The notes under the pieces are model-generated. The model saw nothing but the letters and a program-made list of their open reading frames with translations, ran no database searches and was not told the DNA's origin. Both the position numbers and the translations under genes were made by a program. A stretch of DNA of 6,310 nucleotides from JAUWQU01 sp964605095 (lineage in GTDB: Bacteria; Planctomycetota; Phycisphaerae; SM23-33): positions 1 to 6,310 of the forward strand of contig CAZSBS010000272.1 in the NCBI GenBank assembly GCA_964605095.1, in the 5' to 3' direction. Positions 1 to 6,051 of this stretch are shown piece by piece (within the stretch, counting starts at the first letter, position 1; the number at the start of each line of letters is the position of its first letter).

Positions 1-15
1 TTAGGGGCAGGAAAC

Positions 16-42
16 CCGTTTGCAGCCCCCCGCAACAAACGG
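16..42. other. Small inverted repeat downstream of rpoN
   Basis: CCGTTTG at 16-22 is matched by CAAACGG at 36-42. This gives a perfect 7-bp stem with a 13-base loop. It lies about 75 bases beyond the rpoN stop codon on the minus strand. It could serve as a 3' stem-loop or weak terminator for the rpoN transcript, but no U-tract follows it on either strand, so a classical intrinsic terminator is not supported. The rest of 1-63 shows no recognisable gene. Confidence 0.3.
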
Positions 43-63
43 TTGGGGTATCGGCAGGATGCG

Positions 64-105
64 CCGGAGTCGGCAATCCCCATTCCGCAATCCGCAATCC
101 GCAAT
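64..105. repeat. Heptanucleotide tandem array just after rpoN
   Basis: This is a strictly 7-bp-periodic tract. Three exact copies of CCGCAAT lie at 85-91, 92-98 and 99-105. They are preceded in the same phase by diverged units CCGGAGT (64-70), CGGCAAT (71-77) and CCCCATT (78-84). On the rpoN strand the unit reads ATTGCGG and the array begins 10 bases after the rpoN stop codon. Shifted by three bases, every unit from 74 onward has the form CANTNNN. Heptamer short tandem repeats (STRR) are known from heterocystous cyanobacteria, with a similar CCCCAAT-type unit, but this context is different. The function is unknown. Confidence 0.85.
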
Positions 106-115
106 CGCTCGCGGA

Positions 116-1597
116 TCAATACTGCTTTCGTTTGCGAGCCGGGGGAATGTCCAGCAGGCCTCGGTACTTGGCGACGGTGCGGCGGGCAATGTCGATGCCG
201 TCGGCCTTCAGCGCGGCCGCCAACTCGTCGTCGTTGGACGGGTTGGACTTGTCCTCGTTGTGGACTATTTCCTTTAGCTTGACCTTGACGGCGTCCCAGG
301 AGACCTCGTCTCCCTCGGCCGTGGTCGTGCCACCGGAGAAGAACATGCGAAGCGGGAATATCCCTCGCGGGGTCTGGATGTACTTGCCTGACACGGCCCG
401 GCTGACCGTGGCCACGTGAACGTGGACCTTGACCGCCACATCAACCATCGGCAAGGGCTTGAGGGCCTCGGGGCCCTGTTCGAGGAAGTCCCGCTGGACG
501 GCGAAGACTTCCTCCACCACGCGGCGGACGGTTTCGCGCCGCTGGAGGATCGCGCCGATGATCCACTGGGCCGAGCGTATGTTCTTCTGGATGAACTGCC
601 TTGCGTCGCGCGCCGCTCCGCGGTCCTTCGCCAGCCGGCGATACGACGGCGAGATGGTCAGGTGCGGGCTGTTGCCGTCGGACATGATCACCAGCAGTTC
701 GCCCTGGTCGTCGACCTCGACAAAGGCGTCCGGGCTTATCACCGGCACCGCGTGCCCGCCGACGAGATGGCCCGGGAAGGGGTTGAGGTGCGAGATGTTC
801 TCTATGGCGGCCTTGATCTGCTCGACCGTTCGGGCGGTCCGCTTTGCGATCTGCGGCAGGCGGTTCATCTCGATGTCCCGCAGAAACCGCGAGACTATCT
901 CGGTTTCGAGGGTCATGTCCCGCCCGGCGGCGGTCTCGACCTCCAACTGAAGCAGCAGACATTCGACGAGGTCGCGGGCACCGACGCCGACGGGGTCGAG
1001 CTGCTGGATGCGCGGCAGGGCATCGCGCAGGTGCTCGATCGTGACCGGCTCGTTGGTCCGCCCGGGCAGTTCCTCCAGCGGGGTGCGGAGGTAGCCATCG
1101 CCCTCGATGTGGTTGATTATCAGCCTGCCCGCGGCCTTGACCGGCTCGTCAACCTCGACGAACGCCCACTGCTTGAGCAGGTATTCGTTGAGCGATTCGC
1201 TGTTGGCCGGGGTGTTGGCCATGGCGTCCATCTTGGGGTCGCGCTCGCCGGAACTGGCGCGGGGCGCGCGGTAAGGCCCGTCGGGCTGGATGAACTCCGC
1301 GCCGTACTCGTCCTCGAACTCGGCCAGACGCTTAAAGTCGTCCTGGTTGCCGTTGGACTCCTTGACGACCAAGGGCTTTTCCCCGCGGTCCTCGAAGCTG
1401 TCATCCAGGGCGGGCGGGGCTTCCTCGTCGACCTCGGGATCCTGCATCTCCAGGACCGGATTGGACTCGAGCTCCGCGTCGATGCGTTCCTGCAAAGCCA
1501 TCATCGGAAGCTGGAGGATCTCCATTGCCTGGATGATCCGCGGCGCCAGCTTCATCTGCTGTTCGATGCGAAGTTGTTGAGATGCTTCGATCCTCAT
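116..1597 (-). CDS. rpoN: RNA polymerase sigma-54 factor
   Basis: This 493-residue protein is the alternative sigma factor that recognises -24/-12 promoters and needs an AAA+ enhancer-binding activator to open DNA. Residues 1-50 are the glutamine/leucine-rich activator-interacting region I (LAPRIIQAMEILQLPMMALQ). Residues about 51-125 form an acidic, low-complexity region II. The core-binding domain follows, with LDPVGVGARDL at 200-210 and LNPFPG at 271-276. A helix-turn-helix lies near 384-402 (VDVAVKVHVHVATVSRAV), followed by a TPRG segment (409-412). The diagnostic RpoN box ARRTVAKYR is at 471-479, close to the C-terminus. Length and domain order are normal for the family, so it looks intact. 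The ATG at 1597 fits family N-termini. A GGAG lies about 14 bases upstream, which is rather far for a ribosome-binding site. It is the last gene of the minus-strand series, 185 bp after recR, and may share its transcript or use its own promoter; no convincing promoter is visible in the gap. Confidence 0.97.
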   Translation of the reverse strand: MRIEASQQLRIEQQMKLAPRIIQAMEILQLPMMALQERIDAELESNPVLEMQDPEVDEEAPPALDDSFEDRGEKPLVVKESNGNQDDFKRLAEFEDEYGAEFIQPDGPYRAPRASSGERDPKMDAMANTPANSESLNEYLLKQWAFVEVDEPVKAAGRLIINHIEGDGYLRTPLEELPGRTNEPVTIEHLRDALPRIQQLDPVGVGARDLVECLLLQLEVETAAGRDMTLETEIVSRFLRDIEMNRLPQIAKRTARTVEQIKAAIENISHLNPFPGHLVGGHAVPVISPDAFVEVDDQGELLVIMSDGNSPHLTISPSYRRLAKDRGAARDARQFIQKNIRSAQWIIGAILQRRETVRRVVEEVFAVQRDFLEQGPEALKPLPMVDVAVKVHVHVATVSRAVSGKYIQTPRGIFPLRMFFSGGTTTAEGDEVSWDAVKVKLKEIVHNEDKSNPSNDDELAAALKADGIDIARRTVAKYRGLLDIPPARKRKQY

Positions 1598-1619
1598 TCT
1601 GTCTCATTTTACTCCGGGT

Positions 1620-1653
1620 GGGTGGCCCAGACAACGCATTAGCCAGGCCACCC
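1620..1653. other. 8-bp inverted repeat in the recR-rpoN gap
   Basis: GGGTGGCC (1620-1627) and GGCCACCC (1646-1653) are perfect complements around an 18-base loop. On the rpoN strand this stem sits about 22-56 bases upstream of the ATG, inside the presumed 5' leader, and ends just before the distant GGAG. It could be a leader structure affecting rpoN translation, a weak recR 3' end, or a remnant of a dispersed repeat. No U-tract follows it. The remaining gap (1598-1782) shows no open frame of interest and no convincing promoter. Confidence 0.4.
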
Positions 1654-1782
1654 TGATGGCCCGCGAGGGTAAACCCTGCCTTGGCATTAACTAGTGACGC
1701 GCTAAACAAAATATCGCCGCCTCGGCTGGCGCTGCAGGGTTCTTATCGACCGGGCAAGGGGGGCTGTTGAGAAAACCGCCCG

Positions 1783-2382
1783 CTAGAACTGCCGCCTCTC
1801 CGTAATCGCGTCCGAAAGGACGCTCTTGTTGGAGTACTCGATCTGCCCGCCGGCAGGCAGGCCGCGAGCCAGGCGGGTCAGCTTTACGCCCGTCCGCGCA
1901 AGCAGCGAGGAGATGTGCAGGGCTGTGCCGTCGCCCGCAACGTCCGGGTTGGTCGCCAGGACGACTTCCGTGATGCCGCCGGCCTTGACGCGGTCTACCA
2001 GGGCGTCGATGGTCAGATCTTCGGCGTCTGTGCCTTCCAGCGGGGCGATGTGGCCCATAAGGACGTGGTAAACGCCGCGAAAGGCCCCCGTAGACTCCAG
2101 CGCAAGCAGGTCCTTGGGCTGCTCGACGACGCAAATGGCCGCGTGATCGCGGCGCGTGTCCGAGCAGATTGAGCAGACGTCGTTCTCTGCCAGGTTGTAG
2201 CAGACCTTGCAGGGATGTACGTTGAGCTTGACCGCCCGGATGGCGTCGGCCAGGGCCAGCGCGTCGGCCTGCTCGGCCTTGAGAAGGTGAAACGCCAGCC
2301 TCTCGGCCGAGCGCGCGCCGATGCCCGGCAACTTGCCAAGTTGCTCGATCAGTCGCTCGATTGTCTCGGAGTACTTAGCCAT
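1783..2382 (-). CDS. recR: Recombination mediator protein RecR
   Basis: RecR (199 residues) forms a ring-shaped clamp and, with RecO and/or RecF, loads RecA onto SSB-coated single-stranded gaps. The sequence shows the N-terminal helix-hairpin-helix (LPGIGARSAERLAFHLL, about 18-34). A four-cysteine zinc motif follows at C58, C61, C70 and C73. The Toprim domain has ICVVEQPKDL (83-92, with acidic E87), YHVLMGHIAPLEG (105-117) and LATNPDVAGDGTA (142-154). The conserved C-terminal ARGLPAGGQIEYSN segment is at 172-185. Family length is about 200 residues, so the gene is complete. It starts at ATG 2382 with no clear Shine-Dalgarno sequence upstream. It lies 81 bp after ybaB on the same strand, the classic ybaB-recR pairing, but the spacing is wider than usual because a twin-hairpin element fills it. 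Confidence 0.97.
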   Translation of the reverse strand: MAKYSETIERLIEQLGKLPGIGARSAERLAFHLLKAEQADALALADAIRAVKLNVHPCKVCYNLAENDVCSICSDTRRDHAAICVVEQPKDLLALESTGAFRGVYHVLMGHIAPLEGTDAEDLTIDALVDRVKAGGITEVVLATNPDVAGDGTALHISSLLARTGVKLTRLARGLPAGGQIEYSNKSVLSDAITERRQF

Positions 2383-2399
2383 AACGATGACGTCCGCGA

Positions 2400-2459
2400 C
2401 GTGGCACGGAGCAGGGCCAAGATGGCCCTGCGACTCATGGGCAAGATGCCCATGCTACG
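2400..2459. repeat. 60-bp twin-hairpin (REP-like) element between ybaB and recR
   Basis: Two near-identical perfect hairpins lie side by side. GCAGGGCCA (2411-2419) pairs with TGGCCCTGC (2423-2431), a 9-bp stem. CATGGGCA (2436-2443) pairs with TGCCCATG (2447-2454), an 8-bp stem. Both have the 3-base loop AGA on the plus strand (TCT on the mRNA strand), and only 4 bases separate them. The outer flanks CGTGGCACGG (2400-2409) and CCATGCTACG (2450-2459) are also mutually complementary, with 8 of 10 standard pairs. So the whole unit is an imperfect palindrome. It fills most of the ybaB-recR gap and would be transcribed within that operon. The architecture resembles REP/BIME elements, which can stabilise upstream mRNA, cause partial termination, or be mobilised by RAYT transposases. 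No transposase is in the window. Confidence 0.8.
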
Positions 2460-2463
2460 ATTC

Positions 2464-2793
2464 TCACAGAAAACCGTCGATGCCGGGGATGTTCATCCCG
2501 CCGGTGAGTTCGTTCATGGCCGCGGCGGCGGCTTCGGCGGCCTTCTTCTGGGCACCGGCAAGGGCCGCCTTGATGAGGTCTTCGAGCAGCGCCGCGTCGG
2601 TCTGCCCGTCGGCCAGGAGGGACTTGTCGATCTTCAGGTCGACAAATCGCATCTTGCCGTTCACCACGGCCCGGACGGCCCCGCCGCCGGCCTCGGCCTC
2701 AAACTGGCTCTGTTCGAGCCGGGCCTGCATCTCCGGCATGCGCCGCTTCATCTCCGCGGCCACCTTCATCATTTTGCCCAAATCGCCAAACAT
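2464..2793 (-). CDS. ybaB: YbaB/EbfC family nucleoid-associated protein
   Basis: This 109-residue protein belongs to the small dimeric YbaB/EbfC family of DNA-binding, nucleoid-associated proteins, typically encoded between dnaX and recR. It starts MFGDLGKMMKVAAEMKRRMP, a methionine- and lysine-rich helical arm. The central beta region contains GGAVRAVVNGKMRFVDLKIDKSLL (about 38-61), matching the family's VTING/IDPSLL core. A long alanine/lysine-rich helix follows (about 65-93). The tail GGMNIPGIDGFL resembles the family's Gly-Met-Pro-Phe ending. The ATG at 2793 is chosen because GGAG (2802-2799) and AAGGAG (2810-2805) lie just upstream, and because homologous family members begin here. The same frame stays open far upstream, antisense to the oxidoreductase, but that extension has no family resemblance. 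With recR it forms the conserved ybaB-recR pair. Confidence 0.95.
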   Translation of the reverse strand: MFGDLGKMMKVAAEMKRRMPEMQARLEQSQFEAEAGGGAVRAVVNGKMRFVDLKIDKSLLADGQTDAALLEDLIKAALAGAQKKAAEAAAAAMNELTGGMNIPGIDGFL

Positions 2794-2798
2794 CGATT

Positions 2799-2810
2799 CT
2801 CCAACTCCTT
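2799..2810 (-). promoter_or_regulatory. Ribosome-binding site of ybaB
   Basis: On the minus strand AAGGAG (2810-2805) and a second GGAG (2802-2799) precede the ATG at 2793 by 11 and 5 bases. They fix the short 109-residue start over the much longer open frame. This contrasts with recR and dnaX, which have no visible Shine-Dalgarno sequence. Confidence 0.7.
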
Positions 2811-2844
2811 GTCCGGCCTTTTCCTGCCCGGCCGTGCATGCGTG

Positions 2845-2850
2845 ATTGTA
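2845..2850 (-). promoter_or_regulatory. Possible -10 element for ybaB-recR
   Basis: On the minus strand the sequence reads TACAAT, 5 of 6 matches to the sigma-70 -10 consensus. It is placed to start transcription near 2838, leaving a leader of about 45 bases before ybaB. A good -35 is not present at 17 bp (GGTCGC there), so the call is tentative. The neighbouring 11-bp palindrome covers the -35 region. A promoter is expected in this gap because the oppositely oriented oxidoreductase separates ybaB from dnaX. Confidence 0.25.
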
Positions 2851-2870
2851 TCGCAACCGCCGCGTGAGCG

Positions 2871-2898
2871 ACCTGTTTTTCCGGTAAGAAAAACAGGT
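2871..2898. other. 11-bp perfect palindrome in the divergent gap
   Basis: ACCTGTTTTTC (2871-2881) is exactly complementary to GAAAAACAGGT (2888-2898) around the 6-base loop CGGTAA. Adjacent C2869-G2900 and a wobble pair extend it. It lies between the divergent ybaB and oxidoreductase genes, directly upstream of the possible ybaB -10. It could be an operator for a dimeric regulator, a cruciform, or an RNA hairpin. It is not a typical terminator because the stem interior is A/T-rich and no separate U-tract follows. Confidence 0.6.
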
Positions 2899-2950
2899 TG
2901 TCTGTTCGAGCCCCTCCGGCAATTGTCCGAGACCGCGGCTCGCCAGGCGG

Positions 2951-2995
2951 GTTATAGGTTGTAGCAGCGGCACACGCGCGACGGCGGTCAGCCGT
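2951..2995. repeat. Short heptad pair and a small hairpin upstream of the oxidoreductase
   Basis: GTTATAG (2951-2957) is followed directly by GTTGTAG (2958-2964), a two-unit heptamer repeat GTTRTAG. Shortly downstream ACGGC (2981-2985) and GCCGT (2991-2995) form a 5-bp stem with a 5-base loop. Both lie in the presumed promoter/leader region of the plus-strand oxidoreductase. No convincing -35/-10 pair was found for that gene. Two units alone could be chance; the interest is that the period matches the longer arrays elsewhere. Confidence 0.4.
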
Positions 2996-3017
2996 GTCTT
3001 TGCCTGTCCACAAAACC

Positions 3018-3023
3018 AAGGAG
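3018..3023 (+). promoter_or_regulatory. Ribosome-binding site of the oxidoreductase
   Basis: AAGGAG lies 7 bases before the ATG at 3031 and only 4 bases before an in-frame GTG at 3028. The spacing favours the ATG as the start codon. Confidence 0.75.
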
Positions 3024-3030
3024 AATCGTG

Positions 3031-4359
3031 ATGTCCAGCAAGCCTGCTTCCCGCAAAGCAATCACCCGCCGCAGCTTCCTGGGCCGAGCGGCGGCCGCGT
3101 CCGCCGTCTTCGCCGCCCCGATCATCATTCCGTCCCACGTGCTGGGCAAGCCCGGCCGGCCTGGCGCCAACGACCGTATCGGCCTGGGCTGCATCGGCGT
3201 CGGGCGTCGCGGCGCCGACATCATGTTCAACGGGCATGGCGTAAACCCCGTTGTCGCTATCGCCGACGTGAACCTCCCACGCGCCAGCAAGTACGCCGAG
3301 AAGCTCAAGGCCGATGCCTACCAGGATTATCGCAAGCTGCTGGAGCGCAAGGACGTCGATGCCATCTTCACCGCCACCACCGACCACTGGCGGGCTCTGG
3401 TATGCATCCACGCCGCACAGGCGGGTAAGGACATCTACGCCGAGAAGCCCATGACGCTGACCATACTCGAAGGCCGAAGAATGGTCGAGGCCGTCCGAAA
3501 GTACGGGCGGGTCTTACAGGCCGGAAGCCAGCAGCGATCCATGCAGAAGAACATCATCGGTTGCGCCATGGTCCGCGCGGGCCGGGCCGGGAAAATCAAG
3601 AAGGTCATTGCCAAGAACTACCCCAGCCCCTGGCCCAACCACCTGCCCGCCCAGCCCGTGCCGGAAGGCCTGGACTGGGACACCTGGTGTGGGCCGGTCG
3701 GGCCGGTGCCCTTCAACAATGACCTCTACGCCCCGCGATCCAAGCCGGGATGGATCAGCTTCCGGGAGTTCTCCGGCGGCGAGATGACCGGCTGGGGCGC
3801 TCACGGCTTCGATATGATCCAGTGGGCCCTGGGAATGGATGATAGCGGCCCGGTGAAGCTCTGGACCGTGGGCGAACCGTTCAAGGCCCCGATCCTCAAG
3901 GAGCCTCACGCCCGCTCAGCCGGCGAAAGCCAGACCATTCACCCCACGGTCTTCATGGAATACGCTAATGGCGTGGTCATGGAACTCGGCAAGGGCCCCG
4001 ATGGCGGCGGGCTCTTTTACGGCGAGAAGGGCATGATCGGGATCGACCGCGGCAAACTCTGGTCCGACCCGAAAGACCTCGTGGCCGAGCCGCTGAAGGC
4101 TGACGAGCTTCCGGAGTATGCCGGCGGCAGCCATTTCGAGAACTTCTTCGAGTGCGTCAAGACTCGCAAACGCCCCATAGCCGACGTCGAGATCGGTCAC
4201 CGCTCCGCCACCGTCTGCCATCTGGGCAATATCGCCCGCTGGCTCGGCCGGGAACTCAAGTGGGACCCCAAGGCCGAGAAGTTCATCGGCGACGACGAGG
4301 CCAATAAGATGCTCGACTACCCGCGCCGCAAGGGCTACGAACTGCCGGATAAAGTATAG
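3031..4359 (+). CDS. Tat-signal Gfo/Idh/MocA family oxidoreductase
   Basis: This 442-residue NAD(P)-dependent dehydrogenase/oxidoreductase family protein probably acts on a sugar, inositol or related polyol; the substrate cannot be told. The N-terminus carries a twin-arginine export signal: TRRSFLG at 12-18 (R13, R14), a hydrophobic Ala-rich stretch to about residue 33, then the start of the mature domain. This suggests folding with its cofactor and export to the periplasm. The Rossmann fold begins near 49, with the GxGxxG nucleotide loop GVGRRG at 56-61. Next come ATTDHW (115-120) and the family EKP motif at 138-140 (K139 usually contacts cofactor and substrate). The C-terminal domain has GGEMTGWGAHGFDMIQWALG (249-268), with H258 in the usual catalytic neighbourhood, and a conserved end region (ENFFECVKTRKRP, 370-382). 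It looks intact. It lies alone on the plus strand, inside an otherwise minus-strand replication/repair cluster. Confidence 0.93.
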   Translation: MSSKPASRKAITRRSFLGRAAAASAVFAAPIIIPSHVLGKPGRPGANDRIGLGCIGVGRRGADIMFNGHGVNPVVAIADVNLPRASKYAEKLKADAYQDYRKLLERKDVDAIFTATTDHWRALVCIHAAQAGKDIYAEKPMTLTILEGRRMVEAVRKYGRVLQAGSQQRSMQKNIIGCAMVRAGRAGKIKKVIAKNYPSPWPNHLPAQPVPEGLDWDTWCGPVGPVPFNNDLYAPRSKPGWISFREFSGGEMTGWGAHGFDMIQWALGMDDSGPVKLWTVGEPFKAPILKEPHARSAGESQTIHPTVFMEYANGVVMELGKGPDGGGLFYGEKGMIGIDRGKLWSDPKDLVAEPLKADELPEYAGGSHFENFFECVKTRKRPIADVEIGHRSATVCHLGNIARWLGRELKWDPKAEKFIGDDEANKMLDYPRRKGYELPDKV

Positions 4360-4436
4360 CCCGCACGCCCTTGCCGTCGCGGCGGACGCTCTTCCAGCGG
4401 CAGGTGGAGTAGCTGATGCTCCATTCGTCGGCTGGC
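4360..4436. other. Convergent gap between the oxidoreductase and dnaX
   Basis: Transcription from both sides ends in these 77 bp. TGGAG (4405-4409) and CTCCA (4419-4423) form a 5-bp stem with a 9-base loop, which is weak. No U-rich terminator is visible on either strand. Termination may be Rho-dependent, or there may be overlapping antisense transcripts. Confidence 0.35.
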
Positions 4437-6026
4437 TCAGTCCTCGTCCTCATCGTCGTGGAAAGGTTCCTGATGTGGCTGCGGCGTCTGGTCCGGGGCC
4501 GAGGCGGCCTCCGGCGGGGCGGCGAAGAGCATGGGCTGGCCCAGTTCGTAATGGTCGATCTTCCCGCCAAAGGCGTCGACGACGGCCTTTACGGCGGGGT
4601 CTTTTGCCAGTTCGTTGACCTCGGCCGAGCTTAAGCTCTGCCTGGGCGGGCCGGGCGGGGGCTGGGCAGACGCGGCGGCCTGAACAGGCGGCTGGCCCTG
4701 GTACTGCGAGACGGGCTCGTCGATGGCCCCGACTGGCCGGGCGGGCCCCGCGGCGCAAGGCTCGCCGGCCCCGCCGGCAGGGCCGCGAGGGGCGTAGGTT
4801 CCCCCGCCCGATGCGGCGGGCCTAACGACCGGGCTGGCTGGAAGGCCTATCGACTTTTTTTTTTCGCCCCCGACGGGCCTGCCTGTGGCGATCGACTCGA
4901 GCCGCTCTATCAGGCTGCCCGGATCGACGAACTTCTCGGCGTCGGCCAGTCTGACAAGCGCGGCCTCGACAAGCGCCCGGGCGACGCTCGAGCCCTTGAT
5001 GGCCTGGAGAACGCTCTGGCATATCCCCACTGCCTGGACCAGCGACGGAGTGCTGAACCGGCTGGACAACTCGCCGACCACCTTCCGCTGCTGCTCGGGC
5101 ATCTCGATCAGGTCGCTGTCGGACCCGCAGACCGAGGCGATCATCAGATTGCGGAACACGTCGCCCAAGGCCGCCGCCGCCGTCGAGAGCGACACGCCCG
5201 ACTCCAGCACCGCGTTCATCTCGCCAAGCGCCGCCGCCGGGCTGCCATCCGCCACCGCCGTCGCCATCGCCAGCATCCGCTCATCCGGCGGAGTGCCCAG
5301 CACGCGGACCACGTCGGCGTCCGTTACCGACGGCCCGGCCGCCAGGAGCTGATCCAGCAGACTCAGCCCGTCGCGCATGGACCCCGCGGCCGCACGGGAG
5401 ATGCGAAACAGCGCCGCCTCGTCGGCCTGGACCTTCTCGGCCTGGCACAGGGCCTTGAGATGCCCGGCAATCTCGCGAGTCGGGATGTTGCGGAAGTCGA
5501 ACCGCTGGCAACGCGAGACGATCGTGGCGGGAACCTTCTCGACCTCGGTTGTCGCGAAGATGAACTTCACGTGGTCGGGCGGCTCCTCGAGCGTCTTGAG
5601 AAGGGCGTTGAAGGCCTCCTTGGTGAGCATGTGGACTTCGTCGATGTAGTAGATCTTGTAGCGGCTGCGGGCGGGGCGGAAGATGGCGTTGGCGCGGAGC
5701 TCGCGGATCTCGTCGATGCCGCGGTTGCTGGCGCCGTCGATCTCCAACACGTCCATGTCGTCGCCGCGGGCGATAGAGACGCACGCGTCGCACTTGCCGC
5801 ACGGCTCGGCCGTCGGGCCGTCAAACGCCAGGCAGTTCAGCGCCTTGGCCAGGATGCGGGCGGTCGTCGTCTTGCCCACCCCCCGCGTGCCGGTGAACAG
5901 GTACGCGTGATGCACACGCCCGGTCTTTATGGCGTTGACCAGCGTCCGGCAGATCGCCTCCTGCCCCACGACCTCGTCGAACGTGGTGCTTCGATATTTC
6001 CTCGCCAGCACAAGATAACCAGACAT
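4437..6026 (-). CDS. dnaX: DNA polymerase III subunits gamma and tau
   Basis: DnaX (529 residues) is the ATPase motor of the clamp loader, which opens and closes the beta sliding clamp; the long tau form also tethers polymerase and helicase. The AAA+ core shows Walker A GTRGVGKTT (46-54), zinc cysteines C65, C76, C79 and C82, Walker B YYIDEVHML (126-134), sensor 1 FATTE (157-161), the SRC arginine-finger motif (171-173) and sensor 2 GSMRDGLSLLDQ (215-226). A collar domain runs to about 380. A Pro/Ala-rich linker follows, then DPAVKAVVDAFGGKI (476-490), a short C-terminal motif seen in many DnaX proteins, and an acidic DDEDED tail. The ATG at 6026 (MSGYLVLARKYR) matches family starts; an in-frame TTG at 6068 would add 14 residues encoded by repeat DNA. 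No Shine-Dalgarno sequence is visible. A coding-strand A10 run at residues 388-391 probably yields a shorter gamma product. Confidence 0.96.
   Translation of the reverse strand: MSGYLVLARKYRSTTFDEVVGQEAICRTLVNAIKTGRVHHAYLFTGTRGVGKTTTARILAKALNCLAFDGPTAEPCGKCDACVSIARGDDMDVLEIDGASNRGIDEIRELRANAIFRPARSRYKIYYIDEVHMLTKEAFNALLKTLEEPPDHVKFIFATTEVEKVPATIVSRCQRFDFRNIPTREIAGHLKALCQAEKVQADEAALFRISRAAAGSMRDGLSLLDQLLAAGPSVTDADVVRVLGTPPDERMLAMATAVADGSPAAALGEMNAVLESGVSLSTAAAALGDVFRNLMIASVCGSDSDLIEMPEQQRKVVGELSSRFSTPSLVQAVGICQSVLQAIKGSSVARALVEAALVRLADAEKFVDPGSLIERLESIATGRPVGGEKKKSIGLPASPVVRPAASGGGTYAPRGPAGGAGEPCAAGPARPVGAIDEPVSQYQGQPPVQAAASAQPPPGPPRQSLSSAEVNELAKDPAVKAVVDAFGGKIDHYELGQPMLFAAPPEAASAPDQTPQPHQEPFHDDEDED
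4822..4864 (-). promoter_or_regulatory. A10 slippage/frameshift site for gamma production in dnaX
   Basis: On the coding strand the codons GAA AAA AAA AAG (E388-K391) form an unbroken run of ten A (4864-4855) followed by G. The end of the run is also a correctly phased A AAA AAG slippery heptamer, as used for -1 frameshifting in Escherichia coli dnaX. A long A-run resembles the transcriptional slippage site of Thermus dnaX. In the -1 frame (or with one A added) ten more codons are read (VDRPSSQPGR) before TAG at 4824-4822, giving about 401 residues. With one A lost, the frame reads S-R and stops at TAG 4849-4847, giving about 392 residues. Either product keeps the ATPase and collar and drops the tau tail. 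A 5-bp stem GGCCT/AGGCC (4847-4843 with 4823-4819) starts 7 bases after the run, but it is weak and has a 19-base loop. No clear internal Shine-Dalgarno stimulator is seen. Confidence 0.75.
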
Positions 6027-6051
6027 GCTGCCATTGAACCGCATAGGAGCG

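Noticed and set aside
1623..1638. Sigma-54-like -24/-12 site (TGGCCC with GC at the right spacing)
   Set aside because: It reads on the plus strand, into the antisense of recR, lacks the T residues of the -12 element, and is embedded in the inverted repeat. There is no gene for it to serve.
416..1642. Long plus-strand open frame of 408 codons antisense to rpoN
   Set aside because: It is the opposite-strand shadow of rpoN in high-GC DNA. Its translation is Arg/Asp/Val-rich with no family motifs, whereas the minus strand has the full sigma-54 domain set and RpoN box.
1666..1677. AGGGT-AA-ACCCT hairpin as a recR terminator
   Set aside because: The loop is too small unless the stem is cut to 4 bp, and no U-tract follows.
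2402..2412. TGGCAC suggesting a sigma-54 promoter near recR
   Set aside because: There is no TTGC-type -12 at the required distance. The hexamer belongs to the flank of the twin-hairpin element.
3028..3030. GTG start for the oxidoreductase
   Set aside because: It is only 4 bases from AAGGAG. The next codon is ATG with better 7-base spacing.
2464..3411. 315-codon version of ybaB starting at 3411
   Set aside because: The extra N-terminal part runs antisense through the oxidoreductase start and has no family resemblance. The 109-residue form has good ribosome-binding sites and normal family length.
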